A DNA stretch of 64,000 bases from Lachnospiraceae bacterium XBB1006 (GTDB lineage: Bacteria > Bacillota > Clostridia > Lachnospirales > Lachnospiraceae), in the NCBI GenBank assembly GCA_900115795.1, contig FOXT01000004.1:186001-250000 (forward strand), written 5' to 3'. Positions 1 through 9,324 of this stretch are shown here, one piece after another. The notes under the pieces are model-generated. The model had not been told where the DNA came from. It worked only from the letters and a program-made list of their open reading frames with translations, and did no database searches. The translations under genes and the position numbers were made by a program. Each line of letters opens with the position of its first letter. Positions within the stretch are counted from its first letter, which is position 1.

Positions 1-141
1 AGCATCATCTCCAAAGGCATACAATTCCGTTTTATTACGAATTGCAATGGTATTCTTCTCGATTAAAACCTTGTCCTCTCCCTTAGAAAACATTTTCATA
101 TTGGCAGTACCTAAATCTACCCCAAATATATTATTTGCCAT
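1..141 (-). CDS. mreB: Rod shape-determining protein MreB family, N-terminal fragment (cut by window edge)
   Basis: The reverse complement opens with an ATG at 141 and encodes 47 residues, MANNIFGVDLGTANMKMF and onward, before the window ends. The DLGTAN segment is the phosphate-1 nucleotide-binding loop of the MreB/actin fold, near the amino terminus as expected. MreB filaments guide cell-wall elongation at the inner face of the membrane. The gene lies 11 bp downstream of radC on the same strand, the classic radC-mreB order of Firmicutes, where mreC and mreD would follow outside the window. The phosphate-loop region is somewhat divergent (NMKMF after GTA), so it could be an Mbl/MreBH-type paralogue; the actin-family call is firm. 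Confidence 0.85.
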   Translation of the reverse strand, partial: MANNIFGVDLGTANMKMFSKGEDKVLIEKNTIAIRNKTELYAFGDDA

Positions 142-152
142 TTCTTATCCTC

Positions 153-839
153 CTAAAGCAACTTGCATTCTTTCATGCTAGTGTATGTATTATCTCCAAC
201 TATGATATGATCTAATAACTGGATTTCCAACAATTCACCGGCGAGCTTTACCATTTCTGTAACCGCAATATCCGCCTCACTGGGCGTTGGATCCCCACTT
301 GGATGATTATGAATCAAAATCAAATACACTGCGTTATATTCCAATGCTTTTGAAAAAATATCCTTCGCAGATATCAAGGAAGCATTGGTTGTGCCCACCG
401 ATAACTGTTCTTCTTTAAGAAATCCATTCCTGCCATCAAGATAAATTGCATATAAATGTTCTTTCTTTAAGAAGCGCATTCTTGGGTGAAACCGCAAAAA
501 AACATCTTGCGGGTGACAAAAGCATTCTCGCTTGCCAACCGGCAATGCATTTATACGATTCGCTAACTCCACCATACATTCCATCTGCATGGCCTTCACC
601 TTACCAATCCCAGGCAATTGCATAAGCTCTTTTCTATTTAACTTAGCAATACTTCGCAAATCGCCGCCCTTCGCATTTAATAGCATCGTGGACAACTGTA
701 CTACCGAAAGCTCCTTACTTCCTGACTTTAGCAATACACCCAATAGCTGTGCATCCGTTAAATAACTTGCTCCTTTTTCCCAGCAGATGAAATATGGCTG
801 CTCAGAACTGGGTAATTGTTTCATATTCTCTTTTTTCAT
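153..839 (-). CDS. radC: RadC family JAB/MPN-domain protein
   Basis: This 228-residue protein has an N-terminal helix-hairpin-helix region (LPGIGKVKAMQ, about residues 75-85) and a C-terminal JAB1/MPN metalloprotease-like domain with the full metal-binding signature HNHPSGDPTPSEAD, about residues 176-189. RadC is often called a DNA repair protein, but its biochemical role is unsettled; the fold predicts a zinc-dependent hydrolase. The ATG at 839 follows AGGAGG with a spacing of 5-6 nt. It lies just upstream of mreB. The 95-bp gap in front of it (840-934) separates it from the preceding gene and probably holds its promoter; no single -35/-10 pair there stands out. Confidence 0.93.
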   Translation of the reverse strand: MKKENMKQLPSSEQPYFICWEKGASYLTDAQLLGVLLKSGSKELSVVQLSTMLLNAKGGDLRSIAKLNRKELMQLPGIGKVKAMQMECMVELANRINALPVGKRECFCHPQDVFLRFHPRMRFLKKEHLYAIYLDGRNGFLKEEQLSVGTTNASLISAKDIFSKALEYNAVYLILIHNHPSGDPTPSEADIAVTEMVKLAGELLEIQLLDHIIVGDNTYTSMKECKLL

Positions 840-934
840 GGTATCCTCCTAAAACGGGTGCATACCATTCTCATAATCTAAAAAATCATCACCTATTATT
901 TTATCATACTTGACAAACGATGTATAGAAGCAAA

Positions 935-2224
935 TTATAAGGAAATGAGTCCTTTTTCCTTCATTTTCTGAAGAGACATCAAAATTCCCTGTTTTGCATG
1001 ATTCCATGTTATACCGCCCTGAAAAAAAGCCGTATATGGGCTACGCAACGGTCCATCCGCTGACAATTCAATGGAGGAACCTTGTACAAATGCACCCGCC
1101 GCCATGATGACCTGATCGTCATATCCCGGCATATCCCAAGGTTCCGGTGTTACATAACTATCAACCGGTGCCGCCGCCTGAATTCCCTCGCAAAAAGCAA
1201 TTAACCCTTCCGGCTTATGAAACGTTACCGCCTGAATAATGTCATAACGCGGCTCTGTGGCATTCGGATGTACATCAAATCCCAAACGTTCGTAAATATT
1301 TGCCGCAAAAATCGCGCCCTTTAGTGCACTGGCAACTACTCCCGGCGCTAAGAACAGCCCTTGATAAAATGATTGCATTACTCCCAGTGATGCACCAACT
1401 TCCTTTCCCAATCCCGGGGAGGTTAATCGGTATGCTGCATTCTCTACACATTCATTTGTTCCTACAATATACCCACCAATCGGTGCAAGTCCTCCGCCAA
1501 GATTTTTTATCAACGATCCGACCATCATATCCGCACCAACATCAATAGGTTCCACTGTTTCTACAAATTCACCGTAACAATTATCCACCATGCAAATCAC
1601 ATCCGGTTTTATTTCTTTAATAAAATGAATCAGTTCACCAATTTGCTCCACACTTAAGGTTGGACGCGTTGCATAGCCTTTTGAACGTTGAATGGTTACC
1701 AATTTTGTCTTTTCATGAATCGCTGCTTTGATTCCTTCATAATCAAACGTTCCGTCTTCCTTTAAATCCACCTGACGATAACTGATTCCATACTCTGCAA
1801 GGGAACCTTTGGATGGACGGATTCCAATAATTTCCTCAAGTGTATCGTATGGTTTTCCTACCGGAGAAAGCAGTTCATCTCCCGGGCGAAGATTCGACAT
1901 CAACGCCAGGGCGAGAGCGTGGGTACCGCAAGTAATTTGCGGACGAACCAATGCTGCCTCTGCATGAAATAAATCCGCATATACCTGTTCTAATGTATCG
2001 CGTCCCACATCGTCGTATCCATATCCCGTTGCCATATTAAAGCACTCTGTACGTACACGATTTTTCTGGAATGCTTCCATAACACGCAAATGATTGCATT
2101 CTGCGACCTGATCAATCGCCTCAAATCGCGGTTTTAACTCCTGCAAGATAGACTTTCCAAATTCATATACATCTTCTTCTACGCCTAAACGTTTGTACTG
2201 TTGTTTTACAATTTCCTCTAACAT
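935..2224 (-). CDS. ynbB: Methionine gamma-lyase/aluminium-resistance family PLP enzyme (YnbB-like)
   Basis: A 429-residue fold-type I PLP enzyme of the Cys/Met metabolism superfamily. The cofactor lysine is visible in GSLIKNLGGG, about residue 240, and the conserved VDNCYGEF block carries the aspartate expected to contact the pyridine ring. The family is annotated as cystathionine beta-lyases involved in aluminium resistance; its substrate is not established, and a C-S lyase activity is an inference from the superfamily. Its start lies 12 bp after the miaA stop, with AAAGG as ribosome binding site. In Bacillus subtilis ynbB is also near miaA, so the linkage is conserved. Last gene of the flavoprotein-mutS-mutL-miaA run. 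Confidence 0.85.
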   Translation of the reverse strand: MLEEIVKQQYKRLGVEEDVYEFGKSILQELKPRFEAIDQVAECNHLRVMEAFQKNRVRTECFNMATGYGYDDVGRDTLEQVYADLFHAEAALVRPQITCGTHALALALMSNLRPGDELLSPVGKPYDTLEEIIGIRPSKGSLAEYGISYRQVDLKEDGTFDYEGIKAAIHEKTKLVTIQRSKGYATRPTLSVEQIGELIHFIKEIKPDVICMVDNCYGEFVETVEPIDVGADMMVGSLIKNLGGGLAPIGGYIVGTNECVENAAYRLTSPGLGKEVGASLGVMQSFYQGLFLAPGVVASALKGAIFAANIYERLGFDVHPNATEPRYDIIQAVTFHKPEGLIAFCEGIQAAAPVDSYVTPEPWDMPGYDDQVIMAAGAFVQGSSIELSADGPLRSPYTAFFQGGITWNHAKQGILMSLQKMKEKGLISL

Positions 2225-2236
2225 AGTTAAGCCTTT

Positions 2237-3190
2237 CTAACCATAAATTTCTTTTTCCTTTAATATCTCTAATGCATGCGCAAGCATGGCATCCGTATCC
2301 TGTAAAAACGCGGTTCGATTTAACCATACCACATCTTGCTCCCGTTTGAACCACGTAATTTGTCGTTTTGCAAAATGTCTTGTATCCCGTTTTATAATAT
2401 AAATTGCCTCGTCTAATGATTGTTTGCCATTCAAATATGCAAGTAATTCTTTATATCCAAGTCCCTGCATAGAAACCATTCCTTCATGAAATCCCCGTTC
2501 TTTCAGCGCCTGTACTTCCCTAAGCAATCCTTGTTGCATCATCTTATCTACACGCATGTCAATACGTTCATACAACTTAGCGCGCTCATCTGTCAGCACG
2601 AAAAATGCATAGTTGTACGGTGATTTCTTCTTACGTTCCTGTTCATTATGTTCCGAAATCGGTTTTCCTGTGTCATGAAAGTATTCTAGCGCCCGAATGA
2701 CACGCTTCACATTGTTTTTATGAATACTTTCGCAAGACTTTGGGTCTACGCAACGCAATTCTTCAAAAAGTACATCCGGTCCACATTCCCGGGCTTTACG
2801 CTCAAGCATCTTGCGATACGTCTCATCCGTTGGCTCTTTATCAAAATCAATCCCATACAAAAGAGCCTGTATATAAAATCCGGTTCCCCCCACAATAATA
2901 GGTATCTGCCCATTTTGATATATTTCTTGTAATGCCTCCTTTGCCAGTTGGCAAAATCGCACCACGTGAAATTCATCATCCGGCTCTAAACAATCCACCA
3001 GATAATGTGGAACGCCCTGCATTTCTTCTTTTGTAATCTTAGCAGAACCAATATCCATACCACGATACACCTGCATGCTGTCTGCCGAAATAACGGCGCC
3101 ATGAATAGATTTTGCCAACTTGATTGAAAACTCGGTTTTTCCAACAGCCGTTGGCCCGGCCACGATAACAAGCGGACGTTTTTCCTCCAT
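2237..3190 (-). CDS. miaA: tRNA dimethylallyltransferase MiaA
   Basis: A 317-residue enzyme that transfers a dimethylallyl group to N6 of A37 in tRNAs reading UNN codons. The P-loop GPTAVGKTEFS lies at about residues 12-22, followed by the DSMQVYRG substrate segment (about 37-44) and the IVGGTGFYI block (about 98-106), all diagnostic. The ATG at 3190 has GGAAGGAG 8 nt upstream. It is cotranscribed with mutL (16 bp gap) and ynbB (12 bp gap). Length is normal for the family and no active-site residue appears altered. Confidence 0.95.
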   Translation of the reverse strand: MEEKRPLVIVAGPTAVGKTEFSIKLAKSIHGAVISADSMQVYRGMDIGSAKITKEEMQGVPHYLVDCLEPDDEFHVVRFCQLAKEALQEIYQNGQIPIIVGGTGFYIQALLYGIDFDKEPTDETYRKMLERKARECGPDVLFEELRCVDPKSCESIHKNNVKRVIRALEYFHDTGKPISEHNEQERKKKSPYNYAFFVLTDERAKLYERIDMRVDKMMQQGLLREVQALKERGFHEGMVSMQGLGYKELLAYLNGKQSLDEAIYIIKRDTRHFAKRQITWFKREQDVVWLNRTAFLQDTDAMLAHALEILKEKEIYG

Positions 3191-3206
3191 CTGCGAAGCT
3201 CCTTCC

Positions 3207-5057
3207 TTACCGATGGAACCTTCGTTCCATCTCTGTTTTTTTCATTTCAATAATCGTTGGTCGCCCATGCGGACAGTGATAAGGATTTTCCAACGTCAAA
3301 AGTTCATCTATGAGATGACGCGCTTCTTTCTCTGAAAGATGCTGATTTCCTTTTACCGCCGCTTTACATGACATCATCGCAATTTTATTTAGCACAATCT
3401 GAGGCGTTTCGTTCGCTCCGATTTCATCCAGTTCATCCAAAAGTCCCAAAAACAATTCCTTGTCCTTTAATCCAAACATGTTATACGGTACCTGATGAAT
3501 CAACACCTCATTTCCACCAAAATCCTCAAATACGTACCCCAGCGTTTCAAACTGCTGGCGATAGGTTTCCAATAATAGTCTCTCATGCTCATGCAAACTA
3601 ATCATCAATGGTGGCGCAATGGTTTGAGAGGACATCTCTTTGCGATTAAGTTCCTTCATTGTTCGTTCGAATAAAACCCGCTCATGCGCCGCATGCTGAT
3701 CAATGATATACAAACTATCATGAAACTCCACCAACCAATAAGTTTCAAATACCTGTCCTATAATACGATGTTCTTTTACCGACTCCGGCTTTAAAAAATG
3801 ATAGTCCTCAGAAAACAATGTCTGCTGTACGGCTTTATCATCGGTCGATTCCTTTTTCGCAGGCTCTGATTGCCTGGGCTTCGGTTGATATACCGGTTGT
3901 ACCGGTCGTTGGAATTTGGGCTCATAGGGTGATGTTTCCCGCACAAAATGTTTTAACATCTCCAGCTTTTTCGACTCAAATGGCTCCGGTTTTACGGTTT
4001 TTTTGGTCTCTTCTTCCCGCAGCTTTTTCTCTTCTTTCACATCCACCATGGGGGATCTTGCAATCAAGTCTTGATGGGAAAGCTGATGACGAATGGTACG
4101 TACCAGCAAGTCATATAATGCAGGCTCATCTGCAAACCGTACTTCCATTTTGGTTGGATGTACATTAACATCCACCTGACTTGGGGGCATAGCGATTTTC
4201 AAAACCACAAAGGGAAACTTATGTTGCATAACAAAGGTCTTGTATGCCTCTTCCACTGCCTTACTAAGCAAATTGCTCTTAATATAACGACCATTTATAT
4301 AAAAGTGTTCGAAATTACGGTTCCCCCGCGACAACGCCGGTTTTGCAATATATCCATCCACAGCTACATCCTCTTCCTCCGCATGAAAAGGCATGCAATC
4401 GGAAAGCACTTCCCTTCCAAAGACCCGATACAAAGTGTCTTCCAGGTTACCATTTCCTGCTGTTTGCAGACGTGTTTGCCCGTTAACAATAAAACGCATG
4501 GCGATTTCAGGATGCGATAAACTCATTCGCTCCATTAAAGAAGCAATATAAGCACCTTCTGTTTGCGCTGTTTTTAAAAACTTTCGTCGTGCCGGTGTAT
4601 TATAAAATAAATTCTTTACAATCATCGTCGTGCCGTCCGGTGCCCCGGTTTGCTCGATTTTTAAAATCTCACTTCCTTCTACCACCACACGATTTCCCAT
4701 CATTTCAGCCGGAGTCTTCGTAATCACCTCCATTTGTGACACTGCACAAATACTGGATAATGCTTCTCCTCGAAACCCCAGTGACGTAATGGTATCCAAA
4801 TCTGTCGCCGACCGGATTTTACTAGTGGAATGGCGCAAAAACGCATTTTCCAGGTCATCCTTTGCAATTCCGCTCCCATTATCCGTAATGCGAATGTAAG
4901 AGATTCCTCCGTCCTTAATTTCTACGGTAATACTGCTTGCACCGGCATCAACGGAGTTTTCCATTAGTTCCTTCACAACACTCAAGGGACGTTCTACTAC
5001 CTCTCCGGCAGCAATTTTATCAATTGTAACTTTATCTAATACATGTATTTTTCCCAT
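3207..5057 (-). CDS. mutL: DNA mismatch repair protein MutL
   Basis: A 616-residue MutL with an N-terminal GHKL ATPase (motifs KELMENSVDAGA, DNGSGI and GFRGEAL within the first 100 residues) and a C-terminal endonuclease domain with DQHAAHERVLFE and the zinc-site motif CPHGRP near the end. It is therefore the nicking type found in bacteria lacking MutH. I chose the ATG at 5057 (MGKIHVLD). A GTG at 5066 is in frame, but GGTGG just before 5057 fits a ribosome binding site and the shorter start matches the family. The gene begins 2 bp after the mutS stop, implying translational coupling. It nicks the strand after MutS recognises a mismatch. Confidence 0.95.
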   Translation of the reverse strand: MGKIHVLDKVTIDKIAAGEVVERPLSVVKELMENSVDAGASSITVEIKDGGISYIRITDNGSGIAKDDLENAFLRHSTSKIRSATDLDTITSLGFRGEALSSICAVSQMEVITKTPAEMMGNRVVVEGSEILKIEQTGAPDGTTMIVKNLFYNTPARRKFLKTAQTEGAYIASLMERMSLSHPEIAMRFIVNGQTRLQTAGNGNLEDTLYRVFGREVLSDCMPFHAEEEDVAVDGYIAKPALSRGNRNFEHFYINGRYIKSNLLSKAVEEAYKTFVMQHKFPFVVLKIAMPPSQVDVNVHPTKMEVRFADEPALYDLLVRTIRHQLSHQDLIARSPMVDVKEEKKLREEETKKTVKPEPFESKKLEMLKHFVRETSPYEPKFQRPVQPVYQPKPRQSEPAKKESTDDKAVQQTLFSEDYHFLKPESVKEHRIIGQVFETYWLVEFHDSLYIIDQHAAHERVLFERTMKELNRKEMSSQTIAPPLMISLHEHERLLLETYRQQFETLGYVFEDFGGNEVLIHQVPYNMFGLKDKELFLGLLDELDEIGANETPQIVLNKIAMMSCKAAVKGNQHLSEKEARHLIDELLTLENPYHCPHGRPTIIEMKKTEMERRFHR

Positions 5058-5059
5058 CG

Positions 5060-7696
5060 TTACCACCGATTCTTAATCTTATTCTGCAATTCATTCAACT
5101 TATTCAATGCGTCCATAGGCGTCATATTGCTAATATCCAATTCCTTGATACTGTTAACAATATCGTCATCACGCACCGTATCAAACAAACTAATCTGGGC
5201 AAGTTCAAGCTCGTCCTTCCGTTTCACTTTGGTTCTTGTTTGCTCTTTAATCTGCGATGCATGAATCACCACATCATTCTCAACCAACTGTTCCACAATA
5301 TCCTTTGCCCGTTCAATGACATTTTCCGGGACGCCTGCCAGCTTCGCCACCTGAATTCCGTAACTCTTATCTGCTCCTCCCGGTATGATTTTTCTAAGAA
5401 AAACAATATCATCTCCATTTTCTTTTACCGCAATACAATAATTGTTGACGTTATCCAAACGGCCCTCCAACTCGGTCAATTCATGATAATGAGTAGCAAA
5501 CAACGTTTTCGCTCCCAATAACTTAGGATCAGAAATATGCTCCACAACAGCCCATGCAATGCTCAATCCATCATATGTACTTGTTCCGCGTCCTATCTCA
5601 TCTAAGATAAGTAAGCTGTTCGGTGTTGCATTTCGTAAAATATTGGCAACCTCCGTCATTTCCAACATAAATGTACTCTGCCCACTTGCCAAATCATCCG
5701 AAGCGCCCACTCGTGTAAAAATACGATCGACAATTCCAATATTTGCACTGGCAGCCGGTACAAAACTTCCCATCTGTGCCATTAAAACAATGAGCGCTGT
5801 TTGACGCATGTAGGTAGATTTTCCGGCCATATTCGGTCCGGTAATAATGGAAATACGATTCTTCTTATTATCAAGATAGGTATCATTTGATACAAACAAA
5901 TGATTGGACATCATTTTTTCCACAACCGGATGGCGTCCATCCTTGATATCAATTACTCCATCGGTATTAATGGATGGTCTTACATACTGATTCTGCTCCG
6001 CAACAAAGGCAAGGGAGCAATAAGCATCCAACGCAGCAATCGCCTTCGCCGTTTTTCGAATTCGCAAAACTTCCTTTGCTATTGTCTCTCTCACCTCACA
6101 AAACAGGTGATATTCCAATGAAATCAAGCGTTCCTCTGCACCAAGAATGGTATCTTCTAACTCTTTTAATTCCGGTGTAATATAACGCTCCGCATTGGTC
6201 AGTGTTTGTTTTCTGGTAAAATAATCCGGCACCATTGACAAATACGAATTGGTCACTTCCAAATAGTATCCAAATACTTTATTGTAATTAATTTTTAAAT
6301 TTTTAATTCCTGTTTTCTCTTTTTCTCTTTCTACCAGTTCCACAAGCCATTGTTTTCCATCGGTACTTGCATGACGCAACCGATCGACTTCCTCCATATA
6401 CCCTTCCCGGATAATTCCGCCTTCCCGCGTAGCAATCTTCGGTTCCGGCATAATCGCCCGCTCAATCAAATCATACAAATCCGTTAATTCATCCATTTGT
6501 TCCTGTATATCCTTTAATAACGGACTAGTAAATTCCTGCAAAATTGTTTTGATATGCGGAATCATTCCGATGGAATTATGAAATGCAATCAAATCCCGTG
6601 GATTGGCTGACTGGTAGGTAACACGGCTAATCAATCGTTCCAAATCATAGATTGGATTCAGATATTCCCGTAGCTCGTCTCGGTTAATAAGATTCTCATT
6701 CAACTCAGCGATTCCATCCAATCGCTTCTCAATGTCTTTTTTTTCTATCAACGGCTGTTCCACAAAAGAGCGGAGCATACGAGCCCCCATAGCCGTCTTT
6801 GTCTTATCTAATACCCATAAAAGTGAACCATGCTTGGTTTTATCTCGCATGGTTTCCACTAATTCCAGATTTCTTCTAGAAGAGCCATCAATAATCAGGT
6901 ATTTTGAATTGGAATAGGTAGACAAGTTGGTAATATGCGCCAGAGACGTCTTTTGCGTATCATACAAGTAACGTAACAATGCACCTGCTGCTACGCATCC
7001 TATGGGATAATCCATAAGTCCCAATGCTTCTAACTTTTTCACATGAAAATGGTCCGTTAAAACAGACTGCACCGTATCATCTGCAAAATACCAGGAATCT
7101 AATTCTGAAATATTTACATGATTACGGTTTTTATACTCCGACAAGTCCATTCCGGACACATAAAATGCTTCATTGACCACAATTTCCACTGGTGAAAAAA
7201 CAACAATTTCATCTAAAAGGTTGTCTGTCACTTCGCATTCTGTTACGTAAAAATCGCCGGTAGTAACATCCGCCACCGCCAGTCCATATGCATCGGACAA
7301 ATACACAAGACACATCAAATAATTGTTCTTTTCTTCGTCTAACGCCTGCATGCAGGTATTGGTACCAGGTGTTACAACACGGATAACTTCCCGCTTTACA
7401 AGCCCCTTTGCTGTTTTCGGGTCTTCCACCTGTTCGCAAATTGCAACTTTATACCCTTTCGAAACCAATTTATTTAGGTAGGACTCTGCCGAATGAAACG
7501 GAATTCCACACATTGGTGCCCGTTCTTTTAATCCACAACTCTTTCCCGTTAATGTTATTTCTAATTCCTTTGATGCCGTAATCGCATCATCAAAGAACAT
7601 TTCATAAAAATCCCCTAATCGATAAAATAGGATGCAATCTTTGTAGGCTTCTTTTGTTTCCATATATTTTTGCATCATTGGTGTTAATTGTTCCAT
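5060..7696 (-). CDS. mutS: DNA mismatch repair protein MutS
   Basis: An 878-residue mismatch sensor. The N-terminal domain carries the Phe-x-Glu wedge in GDFYEMF (about residue 30 from this start), and the C-terminal ATPase has Walker A GPNMAGKST, the signature segment around ASGQSTFM, and Walker B LILDEIGRGTST. The open frame runs 40 codons further upstream into the preceding gene. I place the start at the ATG at 7696 because GGAGAG lies 4-6 nt before it and MEQLTPMMQKY is the normal family start. An ATG at 7717 overlaps the previous stop but lacks a site. It forms a tight operon with mutL. Confidence 0.95.
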   Translation of the reverse strand: MEQLTPMMQKYMETKEAYKDCILFYRLGDFYEMFFDDAITASKELEITLTGKSCGLKERAPMCGIPFHSAESYLNKLVSKGYKVAICEQVEDPKTAKGLVKREVIRVVTPGTNTCMQALDEEKNNYLMCLVYLSDAYGLAVADVTTGDFYVTECEVTDNLLDEIVVFSPVEIVVNEAFYVSGMDLSEYKNRNHVNISELDSWYFADDTVQSVLTDHFHVKKLEALGLMDYPIGCVAAGALLRYLYDTQKTSLAHITNLSTYSNSKYLIIDGSSRRNLELVETMRDKTKHGSLLWVLDKTKTAMGARMLRSFVEQPLIEKKDIEKRLDGIAELNENLINRDELREYLNPIYDLERLISRVTYQSANPRDLIAFHNSIGMIPHIKTILQEFTSPLLKDIQEQMDELTDLYDLIERAIMPEPKIATREGGIIREGYMEEVDRLRHASTDGKQWLVELVEREKEKTGIKNLKINYNKVFGYYLEVTNSYLSMVPDYFTRKQTLTNAERYITPELKELEDTILGAEERLISLEYHLFCEVRETIAKEVLRIRKTAKAIAALDAYCSLAFVAEQNQYVRPSINTDGVIDIKDGRHPVVEKMMSNHLFVSNDTYLDNKKNRISIITGPNMAGKSTYMRQTALIVLMAQMGSFVPAASANIGIVDRIFTRVGASDDLASGQSTFMLEMTEVANILRNATPNSLLILDEIGRGTSTYDGLSIAWAVVEHISDPKLLGAKTLFATHYHELTELEGRLDNVNNYCIAVKENGDDIVFLRKIIPGGADKSYGIQVAKLAGVPENVIERAKDIVEQLVENDVVIHASQIKEQTRTKVKRKDELELAQISLFDTVRDDDIVNSIKELDISNMTPMDALNKLNELQNKIKNRW

Positions 7697-7713
7697 TGTA
7701 CTCTCCATCTTTC

Positions 7714-9324
7714 TCATTCCATCGGCAAAAAGCATGCCGCAATCTGTTCTGCTATTTTCATACCATCCATTGCCGCAGACATAATTCCACCTGCATATCC
7801 GGCACCCTCTCCGCAAGGATACAATCCTTTTACATTGCTTTCAAAAAACTCATTCCGTTCAATTCTTACCGGAGACGATGTACGGGATTCCACTCCGGAC
7901 AAAATTGCATCCGGACGATCAAACCCCTGCACATGTAATCCAATGGCGTGAACACCTTCCACAAACGCCTCTTCTGCCTGCTTTGGTAAAATCCCACGTA
8001 AATTTGCAAAGCTGTGCGCTCCCTTTGTTTCACTCTCAAACGCTCCATATGCCACCGATTTTTGATTTTTCTCATAATCTCCAAAGAGTTGTTGCGGAAT
8101 TGCACCCTTTCCACATTGAAATGCCCGTTCCTCCAACTCCTGTTGAAAGCGTACCCCACCAAGTGCAGTATCATCCGGATAATCCTTTGGTGTTACTGCA
8201 ACAATGATTGCACTATTGGCATTTTTTCCATCCCGGGCAAAATAGCTCATTCCATTTACTGCCAGTCGATTTGCCTCACTGCTGGCATTTACCACATAGC
8301 CTCCCGGGCACATGCAAAACGAATAAACTCCACGTCCGCTCGTAGTCTTTGCCGTCACTTTATAAGGGGCTGCCGGCAGATTCTGTTCATATCCGGCGCC
8401 GTATTGAAGGGCATTAACCATCGCTTGCGGATGTTCCATTCGAAATCCTACCGCAAACGCCTTTGCTGACATATATAATCCACGATTGTGCAGCATGGTA
8501 AATGTATCCCGTGCGCTATGCCCTATTGCCAACACACACACATCTGTTTCAATCCATTCCTTCTGATTGACCCATATTCCAGTCAGTTGTTGGTCCTTCA
8601 CTTCAAAACCTGTCATGGTCGTTTCAAAACGAATCTCTCCACCTGCATTGATAAAATCACGTCGCATGGCCTGAAGAACAGAAAACAAATAGTCTGTTCC
8701 TACATGGGGCTTTTGTTCCATTAAAATGCTCTTATCTGCCCCATATTCCACAAACATCTTTAATACTTCCCTGCTCCGCCCTTCTTTATCCTTCACAAGT
8801 GTATTTAATTTTCCGTCCGAAAAAGCTCCGGCACCACCTTCCCCAAACTGTACATTGGAATGCAAATTCAGTTTACCACTATTCCAAAATAAATCTACAT
8901 CTGCTCTTCGCTGTTCCACCGGTTTTCCACGTTCAATGATCAAGGGATGGTATCCGTGTTTGGCCAGCATAAGTCCACAAAAATATCCTGCAGGTCCAGC
9001 ACCAACAATCACTGGCCGTTTTCTTAGTTTCGGTAACTGTTCGTTGCTTCGCCTTTTCCAAAAATCATACGTCACCTGCGTATATACTGCCACATTTGCA
9101 ATTGGATGTTTGTCCAAATGATTCACAAACTCCGCTTCCTTCTTTAAGGCGATTACAACCTGGTATACATCAAATACATCCTTTTTCCGTGCATCTATGG
9201 AATGACGCAAGATATCCATCTGTTCAATCCGTTCCGGTTTTACTTGAATTATCTTTGCCACTTTTCGTATAATCTTCTCCCGTGAGGCAAAAACGGGAAC
9301 CCTTACCTGATCAATTTTAATCAA
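7714..9324 (-). CDS. FAD-dependent dehydrogenase, COG2509 family
   Basis: A two-dinucleotide-fold flavoprotein of about 536 residues. It has an N-terminal alpha/beta region (IKIDQVRVPV), the FAD-binding loop VGAGPAGYFCGLMLA about 105 residues in, and a C-terminal GEGAGYAGGIMSAAMDG block that closes the FAD site. This architecture is the uncharacterised COG2509 family, related to BFD-like and HI0933-type oxidoreductases; its substrate is unknown. I chose the TTG at 9324. AGGAG sits 8 nt upstream and the protein then begins MIKIDQV, as usual in the family, with an 8-nt overlap of the preceding gene. An upstream ATG at 9420 would force a 104-nt overlap. It lies between another flavoprotein and mutS. 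Confidence 0.82.
   Translation of the reverse strand: MIKIDQVRVPVFASREKIIRKVAKIIQVKPERIEQMDILRHSIDARKKDVFDVYQVVIALKKEAEFVNHLDKHPIANVAVYTQVTYDFWKRRSNEQLPKLRKRPVIVGAGPAGYFCGLMLAKHGYHPLIIERGKPVEQRRADVDLFWNSGKLNLHSNVQFGEGGAGAFSDGKLNTLVKDKEGRSREVLKMFVEYGADKSILMEQKPHVGTDYLFSVLQAMRRDFINAGGEIRFETTMTGFEVKDQQLTGIWVNQKEWIETDVCVLAIGHSARDTFTMLHNRGLYMSAKAFAVGFRMEHPQAMVNALQYGAGYEQNLPAAPYKVTAKTTSGRGVYSFCMCPGGYVVNASSEANRLAVNGMSYFARDGKNANSAIIVAVTPKDYPDDTALGGVRFQQELEERAFQCGKGAIPQQLFGDYEKNQKSVAYGAFESETKGAHSFANLRGILPKQAEEAFVEGVHAIGLHVQGFDRPDAILSGVESRTSSPVRIERNEFFESNVKGLYPCGEGAGYAGGIMSAAMDGMKIAEQIAACFLPME

Noticed and set aside
5058-5066. GTG at 5066 as the mutL start
   Set aside because: The GGTGG ribosome site sits next to or overlaps this codon, and the ATG at 5057 matches the family N-terminus.
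8014-8469. 151-codon plus-strand frame inside the COG2509 flavoprotein gene
   Set aside because: Shadow of the flavoprotein, rich in Cys, His and Ile with no domain or ribosome site.
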